From: Desulfuromonadales bacterium
GTDB lineage: Bacteria; Desulfobacterota; Desulfuromonadia; Desulfuromonadales; BM103
Length of the DNA: 29,282 bases
Assembly: GCA_029859485.1 (NCBI GenBank)
Contig: JAOUDB010000003.1
Span: 1 to 29,282, forward strand
Direction of reading: 5' to 3'
Each line of letters opens with the position of its first letter. Position 1 is the first letter of the stretch. This document shows positions 7,498 through 16,358 of this stretch, one piece after another. The position numbers and the translations under genes are program-made. A model generated the notes under the pieces. It was not told the origin of the DNA. It saw only the letters and a list, made by a program, of their open reading frames with translations, and did not search any database.

Positions 7498-7523
7498 ATG
7501 GCCGCCTTGTGAAAGGCGGCCAT
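7498..7523 (-). terminator. Rho-independent terminator of the minus-strand block
   Basis: ATGGCCGCCTT (7498-7508) and AAGGCGGCCAT (7513-7523) make a perfect 11-bp GC-rich stem with a 4-base loop. Read on the minus strand the stem is followed at once by TTTTTATA, so it is a strong terminator for the genes ending at 7599. On the plus strand no U-tract follows, but it may still help to end tctA transcripts. Confidence 0.8.
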
Positions 7524-7598
7524 AGTTGCAACACTAAAAAAGTTTCAGCCGGAGCTTGCTCTCCGATTGAACCTCGTCTGCCCTACTTGCCATTTAAA

Positions 7599-7994
7599 TC
7601 AACATCCGCACCCACAGTTGTGGCAAACCACCTTGTTGCTTCCTTCCGGTTCAATCATCTCGGGGGCAAAGGCAATTCTGGAGACACCACGACGGATATC
7701 TTCGAAGAAATCACAATCATTACTCTGACCGATAATGTGTCCGAGGCAAAGGTTGCCGATGCTGTCTTTGGGAGAGCGCAAGCGGATAAGATTCAGCAGG
7801 TCACCGTAGCCCTTAACTTCAAGTAAAGTGTCAAGTTCTTCACGGTAACTGACTGTAATTCCGAGGGTTGATAAGTCAGCACTAAGTTTCTCAACAAACC
7901 CATCAATTGCGCCAAAATCAACGTCTGGTGACCACTCATTGTTGGTAAGATGACAGCCGTAAAGCACAACTGTGATCTCTTTCTGCATTGTCAT
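7599..7994 (-). CDS. Unknown protein with cysteine-rich C-terminal tail
   Basis: A 131-residue protein that I do not recognise. It starts MTMQKEITVVLYGCHL, which reads like the first strand of a small alpha/beta fold with a cysteine at residue 14, and ends in CHNCGCGC. The seven cysteines are at 14, 83, 94, 124, 127, 129 and 131. The tail has the spacing C-x2-C-x-C-x-C and could bind a metal or act in thiol exchange. No signal peptide is seen, so it should be cytoplasmic. It starts two bases after the stop of the secreted PDZ gene and is the last gene before a strong terminator. ATG at 7988 is an alternative start. Metal binding is inference only. Confidence 0.8.
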   Translation of the reverse strand: MTMQKEITVVLYGCHLTNNEWSPDVDFGAIDGFVEKLSADLSTLGITVSYREELDTLLEVKGYGDLLNLIRLRSPKDSIGNLCLGHIIGQSNDCDFFEDIRRGVSRIAFAPEMIEPEGSNKVVCHNCGCGC

Positions 7995-7996
7995 GA

Positions 7997-8404
7997 TTAT
8001 TCTGCGCTTTTCAGTGAACCGTTTTGCACAGCCGGCGTAACGGTTAGACGTGGATCAAGGGAAGAACGTTTGAGTACGACCCGGCTGACACCGGCGAGAC
8101 CAGGACGGCGATAGAAGATTTCAACCTGGCTGTCGACCGGCCCCCAAAGGTGCTCCGAAACAACCACACCAAAATCACTTCCCTGCAAAGGAAAATCATC
8201 AACCTGAAATATCAGGTCACCTGGCAAGACACCTTTTTCTGACGCAGGCGTCTCCTCAAGAACATTCAGAACCACAAGCTCACCTGTGATAGTCGGGACA
8301 ACTTGCAGGCCGACGCCACCAAACCTCTGCTCTTCCGCAGAGACACTCGTGACTGGCACCAGGAGAAACAATCCCAGCAGCAAGAAGGCAACAAAACGGT
8401 TCAT
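7997..8404 (-). CDS. Secreted single PDZ-domain protein
   Basis: A 135-residue protein with a signal peptide (MNRFVAFLLLGLFLLVPVTSVSA, cleaved before EE). The rest is one PDZ domain: a FGGVGLQVV strand, then VLNVLEETPASEKGVLPGDLIFQVDDFPL, the usual carboxylate-binding loop and GDxI segment found in HtrA-type and tail-specific protease PDZ domains. No protease domain is present, so it is probably an adaptor or substrate-binding module in the periplasm. Its start overlaps the tsaC stop by four bases (ATGA), so it is coupled to a cytoplasmic tRNA-modification gene. No functional link to tsaC is evident. Confidence 0.82.
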   Translation of the reverse strand: MNRFVAFLLLGLFLLVPVTSVSAEEQRFGGVGLQVVPTITGELVVLNVLEETPASEKGVLPGDLIFQVDDFPLQGSDFGVVVSEHLWGPVDSQVEIFYRRPGLAGVSRVVLKRSSLDPRLTVTPAVQNGSLKSAE

Positions 8405-9015
8405 AGCTGGTCTATCCAGGAAATATCACCGCAGCCTTCGCGTAAGACTTCGATACGGTCGCCAATCAAGCTGATAACAGTTGAAGGGTCGCCATATCGT
8501 ATGCCACCGTCAATAACGATATCCAGCTGTTTACCCATGATCGTATCGATCTCTTGCGGGTCGTGCAAGGGTGTTTCTCCGGTAAGATTCGCGCTGGTCG
8601 TGACCAGGGGGTGACCGAGCTCGCGCACGATCGCCATCGCGATCTCATCGTCAGGAATACGGATACCGACGGTCTTCTGGCGGGTCGTCAGACTATCGGG
8701 GACGATGCGGGTTGCCTCCAGTACGAAAGTATACGGACCCGGCAGGTGACGCTTCATAATCTTGAAAGCAAAATTACTGACGTGAGCATAATTGGCTGCG
8801 TCTGAGAGGTCAGCGCAGATAAAAGAGAATGGTTTGCGAGCATCTCGCTGCTTGATCTTGTAAATGTTCTTGATACCGCGGCTATTGAAGATATTGCAGC
8901 CGATACCGTAGGTCGTATCTGTTGGGTAAGCAATCAGCCCACCCTGCTTCAGAGTTTCAACAATACGATCGATAAGGCGTCCCTGTGGATTATCGGGATT
9001 GACATGAAGTAGCAT
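8401..9015 (-). CDS. tsaC: L-threonylcarbamoyladenylate synthase (TsaC/YrdC/Sua5 family)
   Basis: A 204-residue protein of the YrdC fold. It makes threonylcarbamoyl-AMP from threonine, bicarbonate and ATP, the first step of the t6A37 modification of ANN-decoding tRNAs. Family marks are PTDTTYGIGC at residues 31-40, the basic stretch KIKQRDARKPFSF near 53-65 that lines the active-site cavity, and TTSANLTGE in the C-terminal half. The length matches the short TsaC type without the extra Sua5 domain. GGAGAGG lies just before ATG. It is followed by the PDZ gene with a 4-base overlap. The other t6A genes (tsaB, tsaD, tsaE) are not in the window. Confidence 0.95.
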   Translation of the reverse strand: MLLHVNPDNPQGRLIDRIVETLKQGGLIAYPTDTTYGIGCNIFNSRGIKNIYKIKQRDARKPFSFICADLSDAANYAHVSNFAFKIMKRHLPGPYTFVLEATRIVPDSLTTRQKTVGIRIPDDEIAMAIVRELGHPLVTTSANLTGETPLHDPQEIDTIMGKQLDIVIDGGIRYGDPSTVISLIGDRIEVLREGCGDISWIDQL

Positions 9016-9054
9016 AACCCTCTCCTCACTGAGTAGCAGTACAACGAAAACAGA

Positions 9055-9333
9055 CTACAACAAATATTTCAAACCATCAATATTACGCAGTTGAGTGTAA
9101 ACTTCTTCCATCTGTGTGCGATTCTGCAAGGTCACCAGAACGCTGACGCATTGGTACTTACCTGCTGAGCTTGGACGTGTCTTCATGGCCTGTCGGGAGA
9201 CCTGAACAACCTTGGCGACAGCAGATTCGACCTGGTTAAAGAAAGAGCTGTCCTCTCCACCAGGGCCAAATGCCTTGAACTCAAAGTGACAGGGGAATTT
9301 AATCAGCTCCTGTGAAGAATCAGGGGGAATCAT
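9055..9333 (-). CDS. DUF493 (YbeD-like) family protein
   Basis: A 92-residue protein with the DUF493/YbeD pattern: an N-terminal strand with [14 protein letters not shown], a helix around [13 protein letters not shown], and a C-terminal half with [34 protein letters not shown], which fits the ACT-like alpha/beta fold known from E. coli YbeD. The family's exact role is unknown; it is thought to be a small ligand-binding or regulatory protein. Its ATG overlaps the dut stop by four bases, so it is coupled to dut. The gap to tsaC is 39 bases. Confidence 0.85.
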   Translation of the reverse strand: MIPPDSSQELIKFPCHFEFKAFGPGGEDSSFFNQVESAVAKVVQVSRQAMKTRPSSAGKYQCVSVLVTLQNRTQMEEVYTQLRNIDGLKYLL

Positions 9334-9779
9334 GACTTGCCGTTGACTCCCGTATGTCCGAACCCGCCTGAGTTACGCGTTGAATCATTCAACTCTGAGA
9401 CTTCAACGAGGGCCGCTTGGGTAACCGGAGCGATAATCAACTGTGCGACACGGTCACCGGGTTGAAACTCAACCGGTTCTGAACCATGGTTGATGATAAT
9501 AATACCAATTTCACCGCGGTAATCCGCGTCGATGGTGCCGGGCGAGTTGACGAGAGCAATGCCCTTTTTCAGGGCCAATCCTGATCGTGGACGAACCTGG
9601 CCCTCAAAGCCAGGAGGGATCTCCATAGCCAGCCCCGTTGGCAAAAGAGTGCGCTCACCGGGGGCAAGGGACAAAGGAGACTCAATCACAGTGCACAGGT
9701 CCATACCTGCGGCATGCTCGGTCATGTAGCCTGGGATCATTGCGGCTGGGTGTAATTTTTTGAATTTGACTTGAATCAT
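9330..9779 (-). CDS. dut: dUTP diphosphatase (trimeric dUTPase)
   Basis: A 149-residue dUTPase that converts dUTP to dUMP and pyrophosphate, keeping uracil out of DNA and supplying dUMP to thymidylate synthesis. All five family motifs are present: AAGMDL (23-28), PRSGLA (64-69), [10 protein letters not shown] with catalytic D84 (81-90), GDRVAQLII (108-116) and the C-terminal [10 protein letters not shown] (135-144), whose phenylalanine stacks on the uracil. Length is as usual. The ATG has GAGGGG upstream. The gene lies 70 bases after the M16 peptidase gene and overlaps the DUF493 gene by four bases. Confidence 0.97.
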   Translation of the reverse strand: MIQVKFKKLHPAAMIPGYMTEHAAGMDLCTVIESPLSLAPGERTLLPTGLAMEIPPGFEGQVRPRSGLALKKGIALVNSPGTIDADYRGEIGIIIINHGSEPVEFQPGDRVAQLIIAPVTQAALVEVSELNDSTRNSGGFGHTGVNGKS

Positions 9780-9834
9780 AAGCCCCTCAAATGAATTTAA
9801 AAAAGAAGGATAAGGCCCAATAGCCCTCAGCTCC

Positions 9835-9847
9835 CAGCTTACAGCTG
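9835..9847. repeat. Short AGCTTACAGCT-type intergenic repeat
   Basis: CAGCTTACAGCTG lies in the gap between the M16 peptidase and dut genes. Its first 12 bases are the exact reverse complement of AGCTGTAAGCTG at 24106-24117, in another gene gap 14 kb away, which suggests a dispersed intergenic repeat. Confidence 0.4.
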
Positions 9848-9849
9848 CC

Positions 9850-11112
9850 CTACCCTATCTGTAGGTCGATATCAGGGAAATCGGAACACTTAACCCTTCC
9901 GGTTATCTGCAGGTTAAGCGTGTCGTTAACAAAAAGAGTTTCGGCCAAATACTGGACCAGGTCAACAGTGACAGCATCAATCATCGCTTCACTTTCCTCA
10001 ATGCTGATGCCGACATCACGCAAAAACAACTCATTCTTGGCTAGGCGGGTCATGCGATTGTCCATGCTCTCCATGGAAAGCAGCATACCGCCCTTCAGGT
10101 AATCTTTGGCACTTTGCAATTCATCATAACCGACCGCCTCATGGCGCAGACGTGTCATCTCACCGAGGATGGTACGGGTCACCTGGGGAGCGCCCTCTGC
10201 TGAGGTCCCGGCATAGATGATAAAGGCGCCGCTATCGGAATGATTGTGATGATAGCTGTAAACCGAATAGGCAAGGCCAAGCTCTTCACGAACCTTTTGA
10301 AATAGCCGTGAGCTCATATTGCCGCCCAGAATGGTATTGAGCAGATAGGTCCCGTACCGGTCCTCATGATTTTGTGGCAGGCCTTCAACCCCCAGACAAA
10401 TGTGGGTCTGCTCAAGGTCACGGTTCACAACCTCTATCCGGCGGCTAACAACCGGGACAGTCGATTCCTGTTCAACACCTTTTTCAGGGACACTGTTGAG
10501 AGATTGTTCAACAAGGGCAACAAGTTTTTCGTGATCGAGGTTTCCGGCAGCTACGACACAGATATTCTTACCGACATATCTTTGCCCCATAAAATCGAGC
10601 ATCTGCTGGCGGCTAATGTCACCAACAATCTCAGGCGTGCCTATCACAGGCCGGCCCAGAGAGTGGCCAGACCAGAAGCTGTTGGTGAACTGGTCGTGGA
10701 TCGATTCTTCAGGGCTGTCGTCAATCATGGCGATTTCCTGAAGAATAACGCGACGTTCTTTTTCAATATCGTCGAGATTGAATTTGGAATTACAGATCAG
10801 GTCACCGAGCAGATCAACCGCCATCGGCATCTTCTCCGCGAGGATTTTAACAAAATAACAGCTGAATTCACGACTGGTAAAGCCGTTGAGGAGTCCGCCG
10901 ACTGAATCGACTTCTCGGGCGATAGCCTGCGCACTGCGCCGGTCTGTGCCCTTGAAAAGCATATGTTCTATAAAGTGGGAGATGCCACTGATTTCGGCGG
11001 GTTCATGGCGTGAGCCATTGTTCACCCAGACACCGAGTGAAACAGAATGGCACCCGGGCACTTTCTCGGAAAGCACCCGGATGCCATTATTGAGGGTGGT
11101 ACGTTGAATCAT
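9850..11112 (-). CDS. M16-family zinc peptidase (processing-peptidase-like)
   Basis: A 420-residue one-chain M16 peptidase with two homologous halves. The N-terminal half has the inverted zinc motif HFIEH at residues 46-50, followed 76 residues after the last histidine by glutamate 126, the third zinc ligand, so the protein should be active. The C-terminal half carries the [26 protein letters not shown] segment (near 265-285) found in mitochondrial processing peptidase beta-like proteins. It has no signal peptide. In deltaproteobacteria and firmicutes this gene follows pnp; here it starts 11 bases after the pnp stop. The natural substrate is unknown. The ribosome-binding site is weak, so translation may depend on readthrough from pnp. 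Confidence 0.94.
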   Translation of the reverse strand: MIQRTTLNNGIRVLSEKVPGCHSVSLGVWVNNGSRHEPAEISGISHFIEHMLFKGTDRRSAQAIAREVDSVGGLLNGFTSREFSCYFVKILAEKMPMAVDLLGDLICNSKFNLDDIEKERRVILQEIAMIDDSPEESIHDQFTNSFWSGHSLGRPVIGTPEIVGDISRQQMLDFMGQRYVGKNICVVAAGNLDHEKLVALVEQSLNSVPEKGVEQESTVPVVSRRIEVVNRDLEQTHICLGVEGLPQNHEDRYGTYLLNTILGGNMSSRLFQKVREELGLAYSVYSYHHNHSDSGAFIIYAGTSAEGAPQVTRTILGEMTRLRHEAVGYDELQSAKDYLKGGMLLSMESMDNRMTRLAKNELFLRDVGISIEESEAMIDAVTVDLVQYLAETLFVNDTLNLQITGRVKCSDFPDIDLQIG

Positions 11113-11123
11113 ATGGTTAGCAT

Positions 11124-13223
11124 TTACTCGCCTTCAGGCATTTTCTGACCGAGAGCTTCTTTGCGGGACAGCTTGATCTTGCCCTGCTTGTCAATACCAA
11201 TACACTTAACCAGGACCTTGTCCCCTTCGCTCAGTACATCGGTGACCGCACGGACACGCTCTTTATCAAGCTCAGAGATGTGAACGAGGCCATCGGTTCC
11301 CGGGAAGATTTCCACAAAGGCGCCGAATTCCATGATCTTGCGGACGGTGCCCTCGTAGAGCTTACCGACTTCAGCTTCCTGGATCAGGTCACGGATCATC
11401 TTGATCGCCAACTTGGCGGCCTCGCCGTCCGAAGAAGCGATATGGATGGTGCCGTCGTCCTGAATATCGATCGCGCAGCCTGTGGCTTCGATAACACCGC
11501 GGACATTCTTGCCGCCAGCACCGATAACGGTACGGACCTGGTCGGTCTTGACGCGGATGCTGGTAATACGCGGCGCGTACTTGGAGAGATCGTCGCGAGG
11601 AGCGTCGATCGCTTTAGCCATTTCGCCAAGGATGTGAATACGACCTTCTTTAGCCTGGTCCAGCGCCTGGGTCATGATCTCCTTGGTGACACCGGAGATC
11701 TTGATGTCCATCTGCAAAGCCGTAATGCCTGCAGCGGAGCCGGTGACCTTGAAGTCCATGTCGCCGAGGTGATCTTCGTCACCGAGAATGTCGGAGAGGA
11801 TCGCAACGTCATCGCCTTCTTTAATCAGGCCCATAGCGATACCAGCGATAGCTTCCTTAACCGGCACACCGGCGTCCATCAGCGCCAGGGAGGCACCACA
11901 CACAGAAGCCATGGAAGAAGAACCGTTCGACTCGAGAACGTCGGAGACGATACGAATCGTGTACGGGAAGTCCTCATGCTTGGGTAGGATCTGAGCGGCG
12001 CTGCGCTCTGCAAGCATACCGTGACCAATCTCACGACGGCCGGGGAAGAGACGCATGCTGGTTTCGCCAACACAGAATGGAGGGAAGTTGTAGTGCAGCA
12101 TAAACTTCTTGAACTCCATGCCCTGGACATTGTCCATACGTTGCTCGTCAACCTTGGTGCCGAGAGTCGCAGCAACCAGAGCCTGAGTCTCACCACGGGT
12201 GAAGAGTGCACTACCGTGGGAACGAGGCAGAACACCTGTCTCACAGGAGATGGGACGAATGGTGCTCATGTCACGACCGTCTATGCGGACGCGATCTTTA
12301 GCAACCATCTGACGGACAACACGCTTCTCAACTGAGCCGAGGATGGCGCTGATCTCTTCTTCACGACCTTCGAACTCTTCAGCAAGGGCTTCCTTGACTG
12401 CGGTACGATTGTCGCCCAGAGCAGCATAACGCTCCTGTTTGGTTTGAATCTTGGCAGCAACCTTGATGTTGGCTTCAGCCAACTCAACAACCTTGGCTTC
12501 AAGGGCAGCGTCGGTTTCAGCAACGATGAACTCACGCTTCTCGAGACCGACCAGTTTGGCCAGTTCGGTTTGCGCCTCGATCAGCGGTTGCAGCGACTCG
12601 TGACCGAAGAAGATCGCGTCTAGCATCTCTGCTTCGGAAAGGAAGTCCGACTCGCCTTCAACCATCATCACGGCGTCTTTCGAACCGGAGACAACGATTT
12701 CGACATCGCTCTGTGCCATCTGCTCGAGTGTCGGGTTGGCAATCAGCTTACCGTCAACCCGGCCAACACGAACGGCTGCGATCGGCCCTTCGAAAGGGAT
12801 GTCCGAAATAGCAACGGCTGCTGAAGCAGCAACCATGGCGATCGTATCAGGATCATTGATCATATCCGCCGAAATGACGGTAGGCATAATCTGGGTTTCG
12901 AACATGTAACCTTTAGGGAAAAGCGGACGCATCGGACGGTCGATCAAACGACAGATCAAGGTCTCGCGTTCGGTGGTGCCACGTTCACGACGGAAGAAGG
13001 ATCCGGGGATTTTCCCGCCGGCATAGAACTTTTCCTGGTAGTTAACGGTCAGGGGGAAGAAATCCTGCCCTGCACGCATTTTTCTTGCCGAGACGACGGT
13101 ACAGAGCACCTTGGTCTCGCCATAAGTAATGACGACAGCGCCGTCAGCCTGACGGGCCATCTTGCCCGTTTCCATTGTCAACGGTTGACCGTTGAACTCA
13201 ATTTCGACTTTTTGATAAGCCAT
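11124..13223 (-). CDS. pnp: Polyribonucleotide nucleotidyltransferase (PNPase)
   Basis: A 699-residue PNPase, which degrades RNA from the 3' end using phosphate and can also add tails. Domains in order: first RNase PH domain (about 1-230, with [27 protein letters not shown] entry seen near residues 52-74), an alpha-helical linker, second RNase PH domain (about 310-540, with [19 protein letters not shown] near 484-502 bearing the metal-binding aspartates), KH domain (about 555-615) and S1 domain (about 620-690). All are complete. AAGAGG precedes ATG, and a 7-bp hairpin sits directly upstream of it. The gene lies after rpsO, as in E. coli, where PNPase controls its own message through its leader. 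Confidence 0.98.
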   Translation of the reverse strand: MAYQKVEIEFNGQPLTMETGKMARQADGAVVITYGETKVLCTVVSARKMRAGQDFFPLTVNYQEKFYAGGKIPGSFFRRERGTTERETLICRLIDRPMRPLFPKGYMFETQIMPTVISADMINDPDTIAMVAASAAVAISDIPFEGPIAAVRVGRVDGKLIANPTLEQMAQSDVEIVVSGSKDAVMMVEGESDFLSEAEMLDAIFFGHESLQPLIEAQTELAKLVGLEKREFIVAETDAALEAKVVELAEANIKVAAKIQTKQERYAALGDNRTAVKEALAEEFEGREEEISAILGSVEKRVVRQMVAKDRVRIDGRDMSTIRPISCETGVLPRSHGSALFTRGETQALVAATLGTKVDEQRMDNVQGMEFKKFMLHYNFPPFCVGETSMRLFPGRREIGHGMLAERSAAQILPKHEDFPYTIRIVSDVLESNGSSSMASVCGASLALMDAGVPVKEAIAGIAMGLIKEGDDVAILSDILGDEDHLGDMDFKVTGSAAGITALQMDIKISGVTKEIMTQALDQAKEGRIHILGEMAKAIDAPRDDLSKYAPRITSIRVKTDQVRTVIGAGGKNVRGVIEATGCAIDIQDDGTIHIASSDGEAAKLAIKMIRDLIQEAEVGKLYEGTVRKIMEFGAFVEIFPGTDGLVHISELDKERVRAVTDVLSEGDKVLVKCIGIDKQGKIKLSRKEALGQKMPEGE

Positions 13224-13238
13224 CTTTTTACCTCTTTC

Positions 13239-13256
13239 TGACCGGCCTTCCGGTCA
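13239..13256 (-). promoter_or_regulatory. Hairpin directly upstream of the pnp ribosome-binding site
   Basis: TGACCGG (13239-13245) and CCGGTCA (13250-13256) form a perfect 7-bp stem with a 4-base loop. It ends about 5 bases before the AAGAGG ribosome-binding site of pnp. In E. coli the pnp leader is cut by RNase III and then bound by PNPase to limit its own synthesis; a similar role here is inferred. Confidence 0.5.
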
Positions 13257-13373
13257 CCAATAATTACTGCTTCCTAAAATGGCAGAGGAGGATGACCTGA
13301 GACAGCTCCTGAAGCACACTTGCTCAGAACCTCTCTCCGGACAACCTCCCGGCCATGACACTTACAAACTAAA

Positions 13374-13408
13374 GGCAGCAGACTCTATAAAAGTAGAATC
13401 TTGCTGCC
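13374..13408 (-). terminator. rpsO-pnp intercistronic terminator/attenuator hairpin
   Basis: Five bases after the rpsO stop there is a long two-part hairpin. On the plus strand GGCAGCA (13374-13380) pairs with TGCTGCC (13402-13408) and GACTCTA (13381-13387) pairs with TAGAATC (13394-13400, one G-U pair in RNA), with one bulged base and a 6-base loop. Read on the minus strand it is followed by TTTAGTTTG. It resembles the partly effective terminator between rpsO and pnp of E. coli. Confidence 0.65.
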
Positions 13409-13413
13409 CGATT

Positions 13414-13680
13414 TTAGCGACGAATACCCAACTCTTTAATTACCGTGCTGTAACGCTCAACGCTCTTGCTTTTGAGATAATCGAGCAAACGACGACGTTG
13501 GCCGACGATTTTGAGCAGACCACGACGAGAGTGGTGATCCTTTTTGTGGGTACGGAAATGATCCGTTAAATAGGTGATACGCTCCGAAAGCAGTGCAATC
13601 TGAACTTCTGGAGAACCGGTGTCACCCTCATGGGTCTTGAATTTCTCAATGATTTCTTGTTTACGTTCTGTGGCCAGCAC
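13414..13680 (-). CDS. rpsO: 30S ribosomal protein S15
   Basis: An 88-residue protein that matches ribosomal protein S15 throughout, with [20 protein letters not shown] and the conserved [25 protein letters not shown] region (seen at about residues 45-69). S15 binds the central domain of 16S rRNA early in 30S assembly. The start is GTG at 13680, preceded by AAGGAGG seven bases upstream; no ATG fits. The gene stands between truB and pnp, its usual place. In several bacteria S15 represses its own translation through a leader structure, but I did not identify one here with confidence. Confidence 0.97.
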   Translation of the reverse strand: MLATERKQEIIEKFKTHEGDTGSPEVQIALLSERITYLTDHFRTHKKDHHSRRGLLKIVGQRRRLLDYLKSKSVERYSTVIKELGIRR

Positions 13681-13748
13681 GGCGCCACCTCCTTGATCTT
13701 TGTCTATGAGTTATTGTCATTATCGGCAGTTAGCTACCTTAAAGAAGC

Positions 13749-13779
13749 ATTATCTACCACAAAAGCCATGCCGTGTAAA
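13749..13779 (-). promoter_or_regulatory. Possible promoter for rpsO-pnp
   Basis: On the minus strand TTTACA (13779-13774) and GATAAT (13754-13749) are 19 bases apart in the 103-base gap between truB and rpsO. The elements match well but the spacing is long, so support is weak. Confidence 0.3.
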
Positions 13780-13783
13780 GCAT

Positions 13784-14704
13784 TTATCCGTTAGCAACAG
13801 GCAAGGGGAAAACCTTGGAAAGCTCAAAATCTCCTGGTCTTTTACCATGACCACCGGGAGAAAAATTGGCGACGGCAACCAATATGCCATCAGACAAAAA
13901 GCGAACCCTGTCTCCGGCTTTAAGCCCGGACACATCGAGATCCGCCATACTCGGGGCCACACCATCCTGCAACCTATCGAGCAATGGCCCGGTGACGGAA
14001 AGTGTGGGCCAGTCAGCCAGGGCATCGGCAGGAGATAATAGCGGCAGGGGCTTCCCCTGCTCTATCAGTTCCTGGATTTCGTCAGGAGTGTAGCTGACCT
14101 TCACATCAAACTGGCCGCAAGCAAGGCGACGCAAGGCTGTCATATGAGCACCGCAATTTAATTCCTGGCCAATATCGTGACAGAGTGTTCTGACGTAAGT
14201 GCCTTTACTGCAACGGACTGTAAATGTGACATAAGGAGGGGCAAAGTCGTCGACCACAAGCCTTTCAATCGTTATCGAGCGCGGCTGGCGTTCTACTTCG
14301 ATCCCCTGTCGGGCCAACTTGTAAAGAGGCTGGCCATCCTTCTTGAGCGCTGAGAACATCGGCGGCAACTGTTGGATCGGGCCGAGAAAACCGCTGAGAG
14401 CGGCATCGAAAGCCTCTCGATCCACATGTTGCCAGTCTTTCGTTTCGAGGGACTGGCCTTCCGAATCCTGAGTGTCAGTCGCAGCCCCAAGCTTCATGGT
14501 CGCCTGGTAGGTCTTCTCGCCCGCCATCATATATTCGACAAGGCGCGTGGCCCAGCCAACAGCGATCGGCAGGACACCGGTAGCCAGGGGATCCAATGTC
14601 CCGGCGTGCCCGACCCGGCGAGTCTTGCACCAACGTCGAGCCTGACGAACCATATCGAAAGAGGTCACGTCCTGCGGTTTATCAATGATGAGGATACCAT
14701 TCAT
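13784..14704 (-). CDS. truB: tRNA pseudouridine(55) synthase
   Basis: A 306-residue TruB, which makes pseudouridine 55 in the T-loop of tRNAs. The N-terminal half has GILIIDKP at 3-10 and the catalytic motif HAGTLDPLATGVL with aspartate 38, followed by EYMMAGEKTYQATMKLG. The KGTYVRTLCHDIGQ segment near residue 185 is the conserved arginine-bearing motif. A C-terminal PUA-like extension is present (about 230-306). Its ATG overlaps the nrnA stop by four bases (ATGA), so it is translationally coupled. The order rbfA-nrnA-truB-rpsO agrees with the group. Confidence 0.97.
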   Translation of the reverse strand: MNGILIIDKPQDVTSFDMVRQARRWCKTRRVGHAGTLDPLATGVLPIAVGWATRLVEYMMAGEKTYQATMKLGAATDTQDSEGQSLETKDWQHVDREAFDAALSGFLGPIQQLPPMFSALKKDGQPLYKLARQGIEVERQPRSITIERLVVDDFAPPYVTFTVRCSKGTYVRTLCHDIGQELNCGAHMTALRRLACGQFDVKVSYTPDEIQELIEQGKPLPLLSPADALADWPTLSVTGPLLDRLQDGVAPSMADLDVSGLKAGDRVRFLSDGILVAVANFSPGGHGKRPGDFELSKVFPLPVANG

Positions 14705-15660
14705 GGCAGTTCGGCAAGCAACTCGGAGACACGATCAAAAACCCAGCCCTGGACGCTGTCGAGAGTACCGTCGACGGTTGCACCAGCAGCATTGTGATGC
14801 CCTCCTCCGTTCATGGCCCTGGCCAGGGCGCCAACATCGATATTGCCCTTGGAGCGGAAACCGACCTTGAAGCTGTGAGCGTTGGTTTGACGGAAGAAGA
14901 TGGCGACTTCAACGCCTCTGATTGAGCGAGGGTAGTTGATAAAGCGATCGGTTGCTTCTGAGTTTGCGTCGGCCTGCTCATACATCTCAAGAGAGACGGC
15001 TATCGACGCGTAGAGACCGCAATCAGAAACCCGCAGAGTCGGCAAAGCGAGAGCCAGCAGGCGCAGGCGCACAAACTCTTGGCTTTCGTATAGACCGGAA
15101 GCAATCGACCATGGATCTACGCCGAGACCGACCATCTCTCCGGCAACCTGGAAAGCTTCTGGATTTGCATTGGAGTAGCGAAAGGAGCCTGTATCGGAGA
15201 GGATTGACGTATAAATGCAGGTCGCGACATCCTTAGAAATCGGATGCCCTGCGGCTTGCAGAAGACGATAGATTAAAACACCGGTCGCGCAGGCTTGCGT
15301 ATCGACGTAGTAAATGTCGCCAAAATTTTCCGAATAGGGATGATGATCGATATTAACCAGCTTTTGACAACGTTCGCGAATCCAGCCTCCGGCTCGCTCC
15401 AGGTCTCCGGAATCGAGGACAAAGCCAACATCAAAGATCTGTGAATCATCAACCTGGTTTACAACGGTTTCGTAAGCTGGCAGGAATTCATATTCAAGGG
15501 GCGCACGATCACGATTATAGGCAACAACATCCTTGCCCATTTCACGCAAAGCATTGGTCAGAGCCAGAGTTGAACCGATCGCGTCTCCATCCGGGCCCTC
15601 ATGGGCGGCGACAAAAAAAGTCTGGCTACGTTCAATGAGTTGCAGAAGCTGTTCAATCAT
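14701..15660 (-). CDS. nrnA: DHH-family phosphoesterase, NrnA-type oligoribonuclease
   Basis: A 319-residue DHH/DHHA1 protein. It starts MIEQLLQLIERSQTFFVAAH and shows the metal-binding motifs H20, GPDGDAIGS (22-30), the FVLDSGD segment, NIDHHP with the DHH signature, and the C-terminal GGGHHNAAGA loop of the DHHA1 domain, which binds the nucleotide. NrnA-type enzymes degrade nano-RNAs (2-5 nt) and pAp; the family stands in for Orn in bacteria that lack it. ATG at 15660 was chosen over a GTG at 15687 because family members begin close to the FFVAAH strand and the GTG has no ribosome-binding site. It overlaps rbfA by eight bases. Confidence 0.92.
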   Translation of the reverse strand: MIEQLLQLIERSQTFFVAAHEGPDGDAIGSTLALTNALREMGKDVVAYNRDRAPLEYEFLPAYETVVNQVDDSQIFDVGFVLDSGDLERAGGWIRERCQKLVNIDHHPYSENFGDIYYVDTQACATGVLIYRLLQAAGHPISKDVATCIYTSILSDTGSFRYSNANPEAFQVAGEMVGLGVDPWSIASGLYESQEFVRLRLLALALPTLRVSDCGLYASIAVSLEMYEQADANSEATDRFINYPRSIRGVEVAIFFRQTNAHSFKVGFRSKGNIDVGALARAMNGGGHHNAAGATVDGTLDSVQGWVFDRVSELLAELP

Positions 15661-16012
15661 CTTGTGGTTCGTCTGTCTTGATGTCACTTAAGAGTTTTTC
15701 GATTTTCTGGCCGTAATCAAAGGAGGCATCATATTCGAAGTGGATCTCAGGAACGAAACGCAGGCGCAGCAGGCGGCCGAGTTGCTGGCGGATATATGAA
15801 GAACAACTATCGAGACCGGCATGAGTTTCAGCGCGATCATCCTGACTACCCATCAGGGTGTAGTAAACGCGGGCCTGACGTAGATCAGAGGTTACATCTA
15901 CCGAAGTAATCGTTACGAAACCGATGCGAGGATCCTTGAGACCCTTGATCAGCATGCTTGATATCTCTTTATGGATGGTCTCAGCCACCCGTTGAGCACG
16001 TTGTGATGACAC
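15653..16012 (-). CDS. rbfA: 30S ribosome-binding factor A
   Basis: A 119-residue RbfA, a cold-shock protein that binds the 30S subunit and helps mature the 5' end of 16S rRNA. The KH-like fold is visible as RVAETIHKEISSMLI, then DPRIGFVTITSVDVTSDLRQARVYYTLMG, and a C-terminal RFVPEIHFEYDASFDYG segment, all typical. The start is GTG at 16012 with AAGG about nine bases upstream. The gene lies between the DUF503 gene and nrnA and overlaps the latter by eight bases. Confidence 0.96.
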   Translation of the reverse strand: MSSQRAQRVAETIHKEISSMLIKGLKDPRIGFVTITSVDVTSDLRQARVYYTLMGSQDDRAETHAGLDSCSSYIRQQLGRLLRLRFVPEIHFEYDASFDYGQKIEKLLSDIKTDEPQDD

Positions 16013-16030
16013 GCTTTTACCTTACATTTA

Positions 16031-16318
16031 TCAATAGTGGATGAATTCTGTTTCAGCGTTGACCAAGTCCAGTTCACCCGATACCAGCACTTCATCTTCT
16101 ATACGCGTTAAGATCGGCGCGACAACCTGCTCCGAAGAGCTGATAACCGCAAAACCTAACAAAGCCCTTTGCCACAGCTCCTGATGCCCTACTTCTGCGC
16201 AACTTGCCGGAAAGCGATTACGACAACGAGCCAGGACTTTCTGGATCACACTACGCTTCTGTTTAAGACTCTGCGGTCCATGCAGGCGCAGGTCCAACTG
16301 CAGAACACCGATCACCAT
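16031..16318 (-). CDS. DUF503 (YlxP-like) protein
   Basis: A 95-residue protein with the DUF503 pattern MVIGVLQLDLRLHG followed by SLKQKRSVIQKVLARCRNRFPASCAEVGHQELWQRALLGFAVIS (residues 16-60), an alpha/beta fold related to small ferredoxin-like domains. The family (YlxP in Bacillus) is nearly always placed between infB and rbfA, as here, and is thought to help ribosome biogenesis; its biochemical role is not settled. The gap to infB is 40 bases and to rbfA 18 bases. Confidence 0.9.
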   Translation of the reverse strand: MVIGVLQLDLRLHGPQSLKQKRSVIQKVLARCRNRFPASCAEVGHQELWQRALLGFAVISSSEQVVAPILTRIEDEVLVSGELDLVNAETEFIHY

Positions 16319-16358
16319 ATAAACTCACATGGCCCAGTCAGCAGGCTCCAACGACCTT

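Noticed and set aside
8286..8614. Plus-strand open frames inside tsaC and the PDZ gene
   Set aside because: They are antisense shadows of two well-supported minus-strand genes and have no recognisable domains or ribosome-binding sites.
10366..11987. Long plus-strand frames opposite the M16 peptidase and pnp
   Set aside because: Antisense to intact conserved genes, with protein composition typical of reversed coding sequence.
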